DNA from: Haliclona indistincta
Taxonomy: Eukaryota > Porifera > Demospongiae > Haplosclerida > Chalinidae
DNA: 64,000 nt
Assembly (NCBI GenBank): GCA_964017065.1
Contig: OZ024791.1
Span: forward strand, 1,113,887-1,177,886
Direction of reading: 5' to 3'
Shown piece by piece: positions 47,201-59,900 of the stretch. The notes beneath the pieces were generated by a model. It was not told the origin of the DNA and ran no database searches. It worked only from the letters and a program-made list of their open reading frames with translations. A program made the translations under genes and the position numbers. The first letter of the stretch is position 1; every line of letters starts with the position of its first letter.

Positions 47201-48929
47201 ATGTCTTTGTTTAATATGAGGATTGTGGTACCATGTACATTATGTCTTTGTTTGATATGAGGGTTGTGGTACCATGTACATTATGTCTTTGTTTGATATG
47301 AGGATTGTGGTACCATGTACATTATGTCTTTGTTTGATATGAGGTGTATCGTCCCTTGTTGTTAGGTATGGGTCCAGTCTCTCCCTCTGGTCAGTGACTA
47401 TGTGCGTGTGAGAGTGGGTTACGCTATACTACCATCACTGGCTGTCGTCCATCTTGGTGCTACTGTCTGTTTCACCACTCACCTCACTGAAGGTATGATG
47501 CCTGTGAGCTAGTATAGCTGAGTGAGTGTGCTCATGTATCTGCAGCTAAACCAGGTTATTGGAGCTCTGGTGAGGAAGGGGTTATTGACTTGGATCCTAA
47601 CAGTGGCGTAGCTGTTGCGATATCAACAGGCAGAGCTCTTGTATATCATAACGTAGATGGACTGGTAGATACACACACAGAGGTCAGTGTAACTATCAGT
47701 GTGTGTGTGTTACTATGTGGCTCCTCAGATATCAGTAGCCCGAGTGCAGAGCGCCGAGTTCAACATCACAGGAGACCTGCCCATGTACTCCAATACTCGT
47801 CGACTAGAGGAGCTAGGTCCTTACCAACTCACTGTGGAGTTCAGTCATGAACACGGCTCAGGACCCTTCACACCGCTCACAATGAGCCCCAACAAGGCAT
47901 GTGCTGAAGGGGTTAATATTAGTCGCCAGGACAACGAGACCACACCCACCACTGAGCGCTACTTGCAGCAAGTGATATTTGAGTGTATCGTTGATCTGCA
48001 CAGTTACGGGAACTGCCAGCTAATAACTTCATCAGAGTGGACGCCATGTTTGATCACGTGACAGGAGAGAGTAGCTGCGTGCTTCAAGCTGTAGAAGAAC
48101 CATCTGCTTTAGAGAGCTTGTCAGTATTGGAAGACTTGGCTCTCATTCTGAGAGCTAAAGCTATGGACTCTGCCTGGACCTACGAGGTGTTCTCGGAGCC
48201 TATCCAGGTTCCTTTCATACCAGCTTTCTTCATCGGAGATAGAGCAGTTGAGATCAAGGGCCCTGAGTCGACTAGTGACGTGGTAGTGTCAGGTCTACCA
48301 GAACAGCTACAAAGATTAGAGGTAAGAGTTGATGGTGATTGTGCTGACATGAGACACATCCCTTTCTTCAGGTAACCAGTGCACACCCACTGGCTGTTGT
48401 CCGAGTGTCTTTGTCGACCAGCACAGCAACCTATCGTATTTCACTCACTGACCCACACTCACTCAACTTCACTGACGCCAGGATCACCTTCACCAGCACC
48501 CTCACTCGACAGAAAGAGGTCATCCTGGTCTCCTACAATATCACCACGCCCAGCGCCAAGACTTGTCCAACCACTGACGAGGTGCGCATGACGCCAGGTT
48601 CAGTAGACCAGTATGGGCTCCAGACCGACCACATGAACCTGGTACTAGCTGTTATAACAGCCATCATCTTGCTACTGGCTACTGTAGTCGTCTGCTTAGC
48701 ACTTAAACAGTCCTCTCGCAAGAAGCAAGATGGGTTCGCCTCTCGTCTCCCTCCTGCTGCTACCTCTTCTCCTGCGTTCCTCCCTAAGACCTCCACTCCA
48801 TCTTCCTCAGTCTCTTACACTCCATTGCTCAGCCAGTCTACTGGTCAATCAGCCTTCAAACGTCCCACACAATACAAGTTCTCACCTAACCGTATCTCAC
48901 CTCAACACGGCCTCTTCAGTCTCCAGTGA
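44281..48929 (+). pseudogene. NUP210: NUP210 (gp210) C-terminal half, with stop and frameshifts
   Basis: More than fifteen exons match the lumenal C-terminal half of nuclear-pore glycoprotein gp210, a single-pass protein anchoring pores in the nuclear envelope. Landmarks: EVVVFDAERRQFDNFSSLHF (44281-44446), VFDPLRFNPRYIVLIPTAVF (about 45582), the Ig-like (BIG2) part DPAGLVTAIALGTTVV, FAFGSSIPGLVFHWSVTNMD (about 46110), a TM helix at about 48635-48700, and a Ser/Pro-rich cytoplasmic tail ending at TGA 48927-48929. AATAAA at 48981. The N-terminal half is absent. In-frame TAG at 44564-44566, a one-base shift near 44813, and another at a GGG near 48008 interrupt otherwise well conserved text. Either a recent truncated copy or a real gene with assembly errors. 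Confidence 0.85.
47172..47344 (+). repeat. 41-bp tandem repeat in a NUP210 intron
   Basis: Four units starting at 47172, 47213, 47254 and 47295 (GATATGAGGATTGTGG...) plus a partial fifth. The first unit includes the intron's 5' part. Confidence 0.93.
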
Positions 48930-49835
48930 CCTCTCTCTATACTATGATGTGTAATGTGTCTCTATTTATGTGATTTGAGTCAATAAACAAAGCAGTAAAA
49001 CTAGTGCAAAATGTATTCCATCCAAGCTTCTCTAATAGTGTGTTTACACTAGCGCTTATAACTGAGCCTGCACGGTTTAGTTCTAGAAGTGTAAACAAGG
49101 TAAAAGAAGTGTAAACAAGGTAAAAGCTTCTCTGGGGTTATCCAAGCTTCTCTAATAGCTATTGGGTCCTTTGGTTTTCATCTAAAATCGAGAACTGGTA
49201 ATGGTGAGAAAGTGAAGGGAGGTACTTGAAGGAAGAGAGAAAAAGTGATAGCTTGTTTGTTATGTTCATGTGAATACTGGTGTTGCTTTGCTTCAGGCAA
49301 TAATAGTCAGCATCATGTGTATGACAATGCCTTTATACACTGCACTGGTTGTGAAATAAAGCGGTTTGTGTATGCACAGGCCGGAATGCATATGGTGTGT
49401 TACTAAACTCTAGCTAGGCATGCCCATAGGGACGTATTCCAATGTCATTGTGAATGAATAATGCCTAAAATACACTGGTTTCTTTAAAGTACATCACAAT
49501 GGGAAGTTTAAAGGGGTTTTAGAACTTCAAGGTGCTTGCCCAACTGTTGTGCGCTATAAGTATTGAAACCAGAATCTATTTGCAGTAGACTAATCATGTG
49601 CACACATGATGTTCTCCATATGTGGACAAATCTTGCGATGTGATCATGAGCTCAGATTCCCACCCAAATATAAGATGCATGCACAATTTCTGTACATGTC
49701 CGTCAAGCTCATTAGTATAAAAAGATTAATATTGACAAAACGAGAACGAAATAAAGCTGGTTTAGTAGCTGTGCACATATATAGCTAAATAATTAAGGTG
49801 CTTTGATGAGAAACCAAGTTATTGTAGCTAGCTAA
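48930..49835. other. Intergenic between NUP210 and the GH-like gene
   Basis: AATAAA at 48981-48986 probably ends NUP210. A TCCAAGCTTCTCTAATAG phrase is repeated (49020, 49140). At 49798-49867 the 3' coding end of the GH-like gene (TTTGATGAGAAACCAAGTTA) is duplicated in tandem just outside its stop. No gene seen. Confidence 0.5.
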
Positions 49836-52800
49836 TTAAGGTGATTTGATGAGAAACCAAGTTATTGTTTGTGGTTGCATGTTCAATGTGACAGTGATAG
49901 AGTAATCCCGGGCCAGAGGGTATGGTTTAGCTGCTTGTCCCTCTTGAGACACAATGGCCGTGGTATTTAGTCCAGTGTAGTAGAGAGGGAGTGTCAGGTC
50001 ATGTGATATGGTGGTAGACGTGGGGTTAAACACCATAGCCATGCCTCGATTATCAATGAAAGGATTCACATGAAGAATTGCGTCGACATCTACATTAAGA
50101 TAACCATTGTAGAGGATATGAGTGTATTCTACTGTACCTTGCAGGTCTGGTCTTCGTATGTGTACAATGTCACTTGTAACAATGTCTCGATACTGTTTGT
50201 AGAAGGTCACCCACTTCTTTACAACAGCTTCGGACTCTGGTCCGTCATACAATACGTTGCCTCGGTAACAAGCCGCCACCCCATAACCCAGGTACTGGGC
50301 GAGTGCCCACTCGTATTCCACAAGATGGTCCTTGAGGGGTTGGAACATGGCTGCAGCCCCACCCCCATGATATACGACAATAGGAACGAACATCCAGCCT
50401 TGGGTCGGAATGAAATGAAAAGTATCATCGTACATTCCCTTCAAATAGGAAAAAGACAATTGAGTCACAGCAAAGCTAGTACTTCATTGTGCATTTCTAT
50501 GTACAAGTATTGACAGCTTGTGACTGTGTGTGTAGCTGCATGACACTGGTCTCTCTCACCTGCCGACTGACAGTGAGGTCCTCCCATCGTGGTAGACTAT
50601 ATTGATTCTCATTGTAACCCATGGCTGCTTTATTACCTCCCTGGTAGAAGTAATAGTCTGGCTGGTTAATGAACACATTCTTATCCTTGAGGTCTTTGTA
50701 CAGCTGTCCCTATGATAAGTATAGCTAGGTGACAGTATTTCATAATTATTTTTAGTAATTCACTTAATCGGAATCAGTCATAATTATGGGAGAGAAGCAC
50801 TTTTCAAACAAATCATACGGTGAACGCAAAATTTCGAACGTGTGTGGTTAAATTTTAAATTTCGCTTTCAACTTAAAACAAACAACTGAGATTGAGCTGC
50901 ATCGTTCTTTGAGCGATGATAGTTCAACATTAACAATTGATTAATTTGTGTAACATTCCTGGGACGTGCAAAAAAATTACACAGCGAACGTTTTGTTAAT
51001 GTTGAATTCCAATAACCAGCTGATTCTGAATAAGTGAATTCGACTGTACATTAGCTCAATACATTATGACGTACTTGTAGTCTCGTCTGCCAATATATGG
51101 CGTCACTGGCATCATGATGATGTTGGTGGTAGGTGCTACCACAAGGTCCACCTCCATATGGTCCATCGGTTTCAAACATTGACAGTCCAGTTTGATTGAT
51201 GAACTTGAACATGATCTCACGTATCTTGTCATACCTATAATATATCGGATCACATTGCTATTATTGTATCAAGATGACTACTAGCTTGCATCAGCTTTAC
51301 ATTATAGTAAGATGGTTGAATAGTACAAACTAGTGCAATGGTTTTAAACTAATTTCAATAATGCTTTGGAATATGTATGCAGGATAGTTTAAAAAGTTCG
51401 CCATCGCGCTATAGTACATGATATCGAGCTCAGGTGTGCATTGTTTACACTCCAGATCAAGGCAAGTAATATTCCAGAACAATCTACTGAAACTAGCTGA
51501 AAAAATGTATATGCTGTTACAGTAATTGGACAACATTTGTACGTATTGCAGCCAGAGTTTGTGTGCCACAGCCGAAATTTATTTCTTTACATTATTAACC
51601 GAATGACGCTCAAGAATGATAGCAATGCTGTTTTGATCACGATGGTGCTTTCTTGGGTGAATATTTTTGCCAAACAATTCTCTATCTTCATCTCTCTGTA
51701 CTGCAAAAACTAAAAGAGGTAAGGGTGGGGTAAGGTAGCTTAAATGAAAGCTCTTGGGTAGTAGTATCCATTCCGCAAAATACTTTCCGTTCAAATTGTC
51801 CTCTAAAGACGTAGCAGACCAGGAAAGACGCAATGTATTGTGGTCTACCCTACGTACAGTAATGTCAGCATTACCTCATAAATAGCTTGTCCACCCCCCT
51901 GCCTACAACAGTGGTTTGGCTAAAGTAGCTTGTCTAGAAGCAAAACTAAATTCTTTGACTGTGGTGTAGTAAACCAGGCTTTATACAGCAATTATAATAC
52001 TGTGCTCGCAAGACGTTGCTCTTGTTGATGATTATAATACATCTACTTGTCCTATGTGGCTCACCATCCTGATGCAAAGCATGCATCAGCTCTCAGCTGA
52101 TGAGACGTGGGATCAACTGTATCCCACTCATACCCCACGTTGCCTCCATATCCACCATAACCCCTGTCCAAACATATCAGATCATACCTACACCAATGAT
52201 AATAGCAACAGCTTTGTCACACAATGCTACTTACCCTCCAACTTCTACTCCTTTAGAATGAGCGTAGTCAATATTGGCTTTTATCTGCTTCATGTAATTA
52301 GGATCTGTGTTCTCTAGATTGAAGCCACTGCCAAAACTGTAAATGTACATTTCAAAGCCAACTTCCCCCATTTGATCAACACCTTGCTGGAACCCAGCTG
52401 GAGTTGTGTTGGTGGCGTGGAAGAAGATAGGGTTCTCCTGTGTTTGGGGGTTGAGAAGCCGAGTCAGTCTGTGCCTGCTTAGGGCAACCCTTTCTATGTC
52501 GGTTGAATCAGTGACTAGTTCAACAGCTCGGAAACTTTCATATTCAGTAAGAAAATAGGATTGGGTTGGATTGTTGGACAGTAGTACACCAGGTTGCGAG
52601 GTGCATGCCAGTACTGGCTCATCAGCACCAGGACTGGTAGCTATCTGAGCATCATTGATCCACTGTATTGTACTGCTGTGTAGTTCACTGGTCTCAACGT
52701 AGAGCCACGATCCTGTTATGCCACTCCCGCGCTCCCATGGGTGTGGCATGGTCCCATAGTTCCAAGGTGCATATGGTTTCTGTGTAGCTAGGTACTCCAC

Positions 52801-53480
52801 AGTTACAGAGTTGATGTGTACAGGATCAGCATCAGTGGTGTTGCTGTAGGATACACTGAGCCATTTAGCCAGTATAGGAACACCTTGGTACAGCTCATAG
52901 TGTAGTGATACCTGGACATCTTTATGCTGTGGCAGCTTGACCAAGGTGGGTGCTGTGAAATCCACTTGGAGATGCAGTCCTTTTGGTGGCCAGTCAACAT
53001 GTTTTGGAGAGAACCTCAGACCTGGCTCCCAGTGGAAGGGTGCAGCCGGCACTGTCTGGCTGAACTTGGAGTACTTAAAGGCATTTGGGTCAGCCTGCAA
53101 AGACAGAGAGGATCGGTTGAGATATGCATGGTTGGTGCCGCTAGCAACAGAGAGACCACCGATGTTGTAGGCCTGACCGTCCAGCGTGATCATGGCCTCG
53201 GGAGTCACAGTGCGTAGTATGGAGCGCGTGCTGTAATCACTCTGGTATGCCACAGTGCCAAAGTTTGGGGCGAGTGTAAATTCTCTAATTACCAAGCCGT
53301 TGGAAAGAGTGAGAGTGGTAGGATCAGGCGCCTTTAGAGTCACCTACATATAGTGCAAGGACATAGTCCATTAGATTATGATGGTTGGCTTACTTCATCT
53401 GTAATACTTTCTACAAGCCAATCAGGATTTCTCGATAGAGCTAATCCAACATAGAGCAAAAGAAAGTACGCGGTGATCAT
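49836..53480 (-). CDS. Secreted glycoside-hydrolase-like protein (alpha-galactosidase/GH36-like)
   Basis: Six exons (53480-53394, 53343-52235, 52187-52065, 51234-51075, 50709-50560, 50438-49836) join without frame breaks to 743 residues. A hydrophobic signal peptide (MITAYFLLLYVGLALS) opens the protein, so it is secreted. Residues ~30-370 resemble a beta-sandwich N-domain with WNYGTMPHPWERGSG; a barrel-like part follows with YDLICLDRGYGGYGG, then GLSMFETDGPYGGG (an Asp placed like a clan-D nucleophile/acid), and a C-terminal beta domain. I infer a retaining alpha-galactosidase-type hydrolase of family GH36 or a relative, but the family is not certain. Several N-glycosylation sites. A piece of exon 4 and its intron is duplicated at 34894-35711. 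Confidence 0.7.
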
Positions 53481-53607
53481 GTTAGAAATAGATTCTAGTA
53501 TCTGACAGCTCGTAGATCTACTGGCAGGGAAGTGAGTACTTAGTTTCGAGCGAACACGTGATAAAAACCAAGGGCGTGGCTGGTGCTCGCTTCTGAGTGC
53601 GTGGGTG

Positions 53608-53735
53608 TACGACTCCAGACCGACCACATGAACCTGGTACTAGCTGTTATAACAGCCATCATCTTGCTGCTGGCTAGTGTAGTCGTCTGCTTAGCACTTA
53701 TACAGTCCTCTCGCAAGAAGCAAGATAGGTTCGCC
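53608..53735 (+). pseudogene. Duplicated transmembrane segment of NUP210
   Basis: About 128 bases nearly identical to 48618-48745: reads LQTDHMNLVLAVITAIILLL then the Ser-Arg-Lys-Lys stop-transfer sequence. No flanking NUP210 exons. It lies between the GH-like start (53480) and the AATF end (53867), same strand as NUP210. Confidence 0.9.
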
Positions 53736-53866
53736 TGCTGCTACCTCCTCTCCTCAGGCTTAGCTTCTTTGTGTGGGAGGGTCTCCAGCTCTTGAGCTCT
53801 CTCGTAGACTAGGTACAAGTATTTCACATCAACCTTTTAAAACATGACTGATAAATATAGTTGTGA

Positions 53867-56695
53867 TCATTGTTGCTGTTGTCTAGCAGCTGCTGACCTG
53901 GCGCCAAACAGTGATGCAAACAGGTCATTCCTGTATTAGAGGACCATAACAGAGTCACAGCAACCACACCCACTTACCTTGCCGAATCAGGCATCGTCCC
54001 TTGCTCCACTGGTGACATGAAGCTGACCAGTTTCTGGTGCACCTCATACCTGTATTGTGTATCAATCACCATCACTAATATCAGGGGCACCCCCACACAG
54101 TACCGTAGCTTGCGACCCTTGCTGGCTTTAGTGTCCACTGATTTTCTCTTGACCTTTGACCTCAGTTGCTGTAACTGCAGCCAGTCCCTGCATAGAGGTA
54201 CAGTTACTGACTAAAGTGATGTTTTTGGATCGAAAAATCATAACAAAATTAGAAGTTTGGGGAGTACATTTAGTAGTTACAATTCACATACCTTCCCATG
54301 GCTATTGTGTCTGTTGATTCGGTCGCGCTCATTCTTCGCTCAATCAGATTTCTCAGCAACTGTAGTGAGAGATGATGATCCAGCAGCATCACTACTGATC
54401 AGTCACACTCACCTGATGATAGAAATCATCGTCATCAAAAATCTCGTCAGAATAGTCTTTTGACTTGTTCTTGTCATCCACCTGACCCCGCTCCTCTTGG
54501 TCCTCATGTTTCTCAGTATCATACTTGCCCAGTACTTTATAGTGTGATCTCTTGAGCTGCGTGCGTCTCACTAGCCTTTGCTTGTCCAGCAGAATGTGAC
54601 GAATTTGACCAACAACAGACTTATCCACTTGAATAAATGACTAAATATAGGCACGATGAGAAAAAGAGAAAGGAGACGTAAAGTGATAGAAAAAAGAGTC
54701 TTCTCATTAATTTTGTTTAAGGGGGCGGGTACACGAATTTTTGCCGTTTTGTACAGTTTTTAAAATATGCATAAAACGCTTATTTCTAAAGCTTTGCTAA
54801 AGAACTAAAGTTTTAATGAAATATAACACATCAGTGCATGTTTAGCGCGATTTTGTCCAGGTACAGATTTGTATGTGCGTAGTTATCATACATTTTTAGA
54901 ATATTATGATTTAACGTTTTCTTTCTACAGGAAATGTTTGCAGATGCTGAAATTTCGCCAGTAGCAATAGATTGCCTATGTCCAAAAACGGTTGGATGGA
55001 TTTGGCGTGCAGTTGCGCTGAAGCATTTTTGTCGCTATAATAGCTATTATTTTGTTTTACTTACAACTGTTAGTATTCATATAATACAAACTCTGTAAGA
55101 TCGGGCCAAACGGATCCAACCGATTGTGGTACACATACTTATGATGCTGCAGCCAGACTTTTGATAGCTAAAACTGTTGCAAACGAAAGTAAAACGTAAA
55201 ATATGTAGCGTGTGTAAAGCTGAGTTAATTTCTGTGGTTTTTGGTCGTGCGCCGCAAGATGTGACGTCAGCGTTGCAATCACGTGATACAAGAATACATG
55301 TCTGAGCCCTGGCTATAGCTAAGTGACGCAATTCTGTCTCTGCGTTTACACTAGCGCATTTTTGTGGTGACCACAGGTTATGAATATCATGTATATTAAT
55401 TAGCATACCCGCCACCTTAAGTGTGCTGTTTGATCTCTCTCTCTCACCTTGCTTGTTGTCTTGTCCGTGGTGAGTCTCAGTTTCTTGTTCCACTTGTCTA
55501 TTGTCTCGTACACGAATGGGCTCAGTCTCTCATGCACTCCATCAATATAACTCTCATAGTCCCTCCCTCCTCTCTCTAGCTCCCGCTGCCTCTTCCTCTT
55601 CCCAATCCTAGCTGCCTGGGTAATAGTGGTATTCTCCTCCATCGATCCATCTGCCTCGTCGCTCAGTATCTCCTCATCCTCCTCGTCCGCTTCCTCCTCT
55701 GGTTCATCCAGCAGTGCTGACCTGGTCTCTATGTTCTGGTGTAGCAAGCACTCCTGTAGCTCCAGTAACTGATCCAATAGCTTACGTAATGATGACTCAT
55801 CTGAACATGAAGTACAAGAATAGTAAACATGAAGGTTGAAGACAAACTTGTACATCTGAAAATTGGGATTTTTGATCTATTCTGCTTCGTGTATCTAGAT
55901 CTCAGTTCAAACACACAATTTTGTGCGTGTGTTGGGTCCATACTCACTGGTTGATAGAGCTTCATTCAGAGTGGTTCTACCAGCCTTCTTGAAGACAGGC
56001 ATCATGTCACCCTCAGGCAGTCTGTTGGATAGAGGGAGGACCTTGTGAAGGTGTATTCTAGCCTCTAGTAACTTATCCCATAGCTCTGCGTGAGGAGGAG
56101 GACAACCCTATCATTAGCCGTGTGATAATAACCCCACACAACCTGTTTGGTGCTTGACTGCACGACTCTTCTCCAACTCATTCTGCATGCTCTGGACCGA
56201 CAGTGTGGGAAATGGCTGCTCTACCTCCTCGTGCTTGACCATGTGAGTCGACAAATTTGATTGGTCGATGCTTACATCATCACTTGGTGAAACATCTGAC
56301 AATTCATCCTCCAACGAAGCATTAGTTTCTTCCAAAACAAATTCTACTTCGGATTCCTCGTCTGACTCTCCTGAAACTATTGATGATCGAATCATACAAA
56401 TTTACAGGCAGTGCTTACCATCTGCTGAATACTCTTCCTCGTCTTGATCATCTTGCTCTATCTCTTTCCTGGTTACTGGTCTGCCGGCATAGCGCGGGTC
56501 ATCTTCCCACGAGGTGACACGCAGCGAGCTCCGTTGCTGTTGCACGTGATCCCTCTCATCCTCGCTGTCCTCACGACCCAGGCTCACTGCTCCGAGCTGG
56601 TCTCGCTCGTCCTCGTCTGGATTGAAGCTACTCGGTCGTGGATCAGCTAGTTGAGCGATTTGCTCTGCGAGACTGAAACGCTGCTTCTTTGACAT
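53867..56695 (-). CDS. AATF: AATF/Che-1 (Traube) homolog
   Basis: Nine exons: 56695-56419, about 56375-56145, about 56087-55950, about 55802-55448, 54627-54413, 54359-54292, 54187-54104, 54049-53978 and 53930-53867. The N-terminus carries LADPRPSSFNPDED; acidic stretches follow; then the conserved AATF region (SRAVKHQ, LWDKLLEARIHLHKVL), KWNKKLRL, ILLDKQRLVRRTQLKRSHYK, EIFDDDDFYHQLLRNLIERR and LQQLRSKVKRKS, ending RQQQQ-stop. AATF works in the nucleolus in small-subunit rRNA processing (ANN complex) and as an RNA polymerase II-binding co-activator. Start taken at MSKKQRF (56695); MVMSKKQ two codons upstream is possible. All splice phases I checked agree. Looks intact. Confidence 0.92.
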
Positions 56696-56911
56696 TACCA
56701 CGTTGTTGTATTTTTAACCCGTCTGCCCAATACATGCAGCAACTAGACTACCAGCCCCACCCTAAAAATAATAATAATCTTCGAAAATTCATGGCGTCAA
56801 TAAAATAATTATCAACAAAGCCTTTGGTGGGGCGTATAAACGAGATTGTTTCGATTGCTTCTATTTGCTCCTGCTCGATTGACCTCTTTCTCTCCCTTGA
56901 GTAGGTGCACT
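56696..56911. promoter_or_regulatory. Bidirectional promoter AATF / SID1-family gene
   Basis: About 216 bases separate the divergent starts at 56695 and 56912. Contains CCACCCTA, an AATAATAATAATC stretch and ATGGCGTC (weak YY1-like). No obvious TATA box. Confidence 0.5.
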
Positions 56912-59900
56912 ATGTTGCTTCAGCTTGTCCTAGTGTTGGCGGCTGCGGGAACAGTTCGCGGACAGCATACTGTGGTTGGTCCCTTCAACCTGACACTGTG
57001 TGAGGAGACCAACGAGAACGTGAGCCGGTTTATGGCAGACGTGTACGTGGTGCAGCCACAGCAGCACAAGGCCTGTATTCTAGCCAACAGTAGCTCACCG
57101 ATGGTAAGTATTAATACGATAAAATAATAATACCGTGATGAGAGGGGCTCTTTTAATATTCAAACAGCTATTCAGGATCACCACAAGTGCTCCTAAGGCG
57201 AATCTTTCCACTCCTGTTGTGTTCACTGCTCGTTCTGAACGATTTGTTCAAACATGGCGTATTCCTCTAGAGCTCCCTCAGTAAGCTGTGGAATTTGTCA
57301 TGATTGTGTAACGACCGAACCACCTTTACCCTGGCAGGATTTCTCAGTTATTTTACAATGTTGAACGACATCTCTGCAGTGTTCCTCCCTTACCACTATC
57401 AGAGTGGGTAGAAGGAGAGATAATCATTGATGTGTTCACTACCAGTACTGCTCCGGAAGACTATACTATAGAGGTGACCCCTGTGCAGGATGCTGTCCTC
57501 AGGTATGTCACTACTAGTCATGCATGCATGAATAATGTGACACTGCTGGTCATACTACAATGTGTGTATCTTGTTTCTTAGACTTGATTCAGAAGTGCAG
57601 TTAGAAATTTCAGCTAATTCCCCAGCGGTACAGTGACAATACATTAAATTTTATCGCACCGCACTGGCAATGTTTTATTACAGATTAGATATTTCGAATT
57701 CCCTCCCTCTATCTCATCAGTGTTAATAAAAGCAACTGCTGACTTTAATATTAGTGATGGCTGCATCATCGTGTCTGCAAAGAAAGCTGCTGTGAGTTAT
57801 GCAAATTTCAACAACGTGTCACTATCATTGTAAATAAACTACAGTGTCCAGTTGATGTAATCCATCAGAATGTTCTATCCAATGGAGTATACCAGACTAT
57901 GCTAACCAGAGCGGCTGTCCCTGTTACTGCTGTGAGCTGTTTTACCATTAATTTTTATCATGGAGTATTCATGTACCATGATAGGAGAGAATTGGAGAGG
58001 CATTCTTTCTTGTTTTGTCGATAACGAATTCATTATACTGTGACTCAGAATATAACAGTCAAGACTCTCTTGGTGAGAGATTGCTGATACTTGCATGCTG
58101 TCTCTCATCTATAGTACAGGTCACTACAACAATATTCATACTGTCAATGTGACAGTTACAAAACTTCAAGAAAGTATGATAGTGATTGAGATACTGTGCA
58201 TTCAATCTCTACTTGAAATAATTATGCAGCTGGAGTGTATTTTGCACTTGGTATTATAGTACCTCCGTTGCTATTTGGAATACTGGGTTTGCTGGCTATA
58301 TTCTTCATCGGATGTTTACACAACTCATGGAATAACCCAACTTGGTATGAAGTGTCACAATTTTAAGGTCATCATTATTATTTTATTATTATTATGCAGG
58401 CGCCATGGATGTAATATTTTACAGCTTTTGTGTTGCAATTGTAAGAGGAATTTAATTAAAAATGGTAATTTTAAGCTATTATGCTTTCTTTACAAGCAAA
58501 TGCAGATAAATACAACATACAAAAAATTACAACCTCAACATTTTGCGATCGTCTGCTTGCAATTATAAATATTGCCAAGCATACAGACAATAATCAATCA
58601 ATAAACTGCAGCCCAAAATCGGTACAAAAGATCAATGTCCTTAGTGTCTATACATTTTGGTATCATAGAGTCGGGACAATTCAACAGCTGATCAGACTAA
58701 CAATCCACTTATTAGAGTAAGCAGTATTGCACATGCACAAGCATAACATTAATATCCGTCACATGTGGGTTTTGTTTAAATCACTGCATGCATCATGGTA
58801 ATAATTGTTCTTAAAGGGTGATTGCAAGTTGAGAGTGAGTCATTTGATGGAGGAAAATACTCCAGAGGACCTAAACAAACATTATCGTGCGTATGGTTGG
58901 TGAGTGAACTGTAATTTACTTTTTTGATTTATGTCTTTACATTATTTTATACAGGATTGCATTGATTGCTGGAACATTCTATGGATTGCCAGCAATTCAG
59001 TTTGTTGTGGGACAACAGCTGGTATGCATGATAAATTCATTATTTTATCGTTCATATAAATTTTACTTGTGTTAAGAGTTTTCTAGACAAGAAATTAAAA
59101 AGATTTCTATCGAAATCAAAAGGATGTAGTGATGAAGAAATCTACCACTGGTTCACAATGTAAACCAACAAGGAACAAGCATAGAATGGTAACACGATTG
59201 ACTTGCTAACAGACCATAGATCCCTACATCAGTGGCTGCTGTGGCCAGACTATAGCTAGTTAAGCTATTTACTGTTGACTGACACTTTGAAAAGAATTCA
59301 GCTTGTGACAAAATATTGATCTTATGTACAGTCACTGATGTAGGGATCTATGGTCTGTTAGCAAGTCAATCGTGTTACCATTCTATGCTTGTTCCTTGTT
59401 GGTTTACATTGTGAACCAGTGGTAGATTTCTTCATCACTACATCCTTTTGATTTCGATAGAAATCTTTTTAATTTCTTGTTTGTGTCCTTTTTTCTTTTT
59501 AGTGAAGTGCAGTTCAATATCATGCATGTACGGAGAAGTCTTTGTTTCCACCATTAGTTTAGTATTCCTGTTGTTGATGGCTTTTCTTAAACTTGTAGCT
59601 AAAGTTAAATATCAGGTCTGCCTAGTATCAGGTCTGCCTAGTTGCCTACGCATGCATGCGGTGCATACGAGCCCCACCCACACTTGTTTGTAGATCTACA
59701 CGGCGGTTATAACTATCTGGCAAGTGCAGAATGGCGATCCTACACGAGCTTACCGTTCTTCGAAGACTCCAGACAAATGCCGGGTGTGTGTTCTCCATGA
59801 TAGTGATCCAATCATCCACACGGCGCAGCGATACTTTTTAGCTGCTTGGTCACGTGCACTACCCATTGCTAATTGGTCACGTGCGTATTGCGCAATCACA

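Noticed and set aside
55077..55493. 138-residue minus-strand protein
   Set aside because: It begins in the AATF exon 4 shadow frame and continues through intron; no conserved features.
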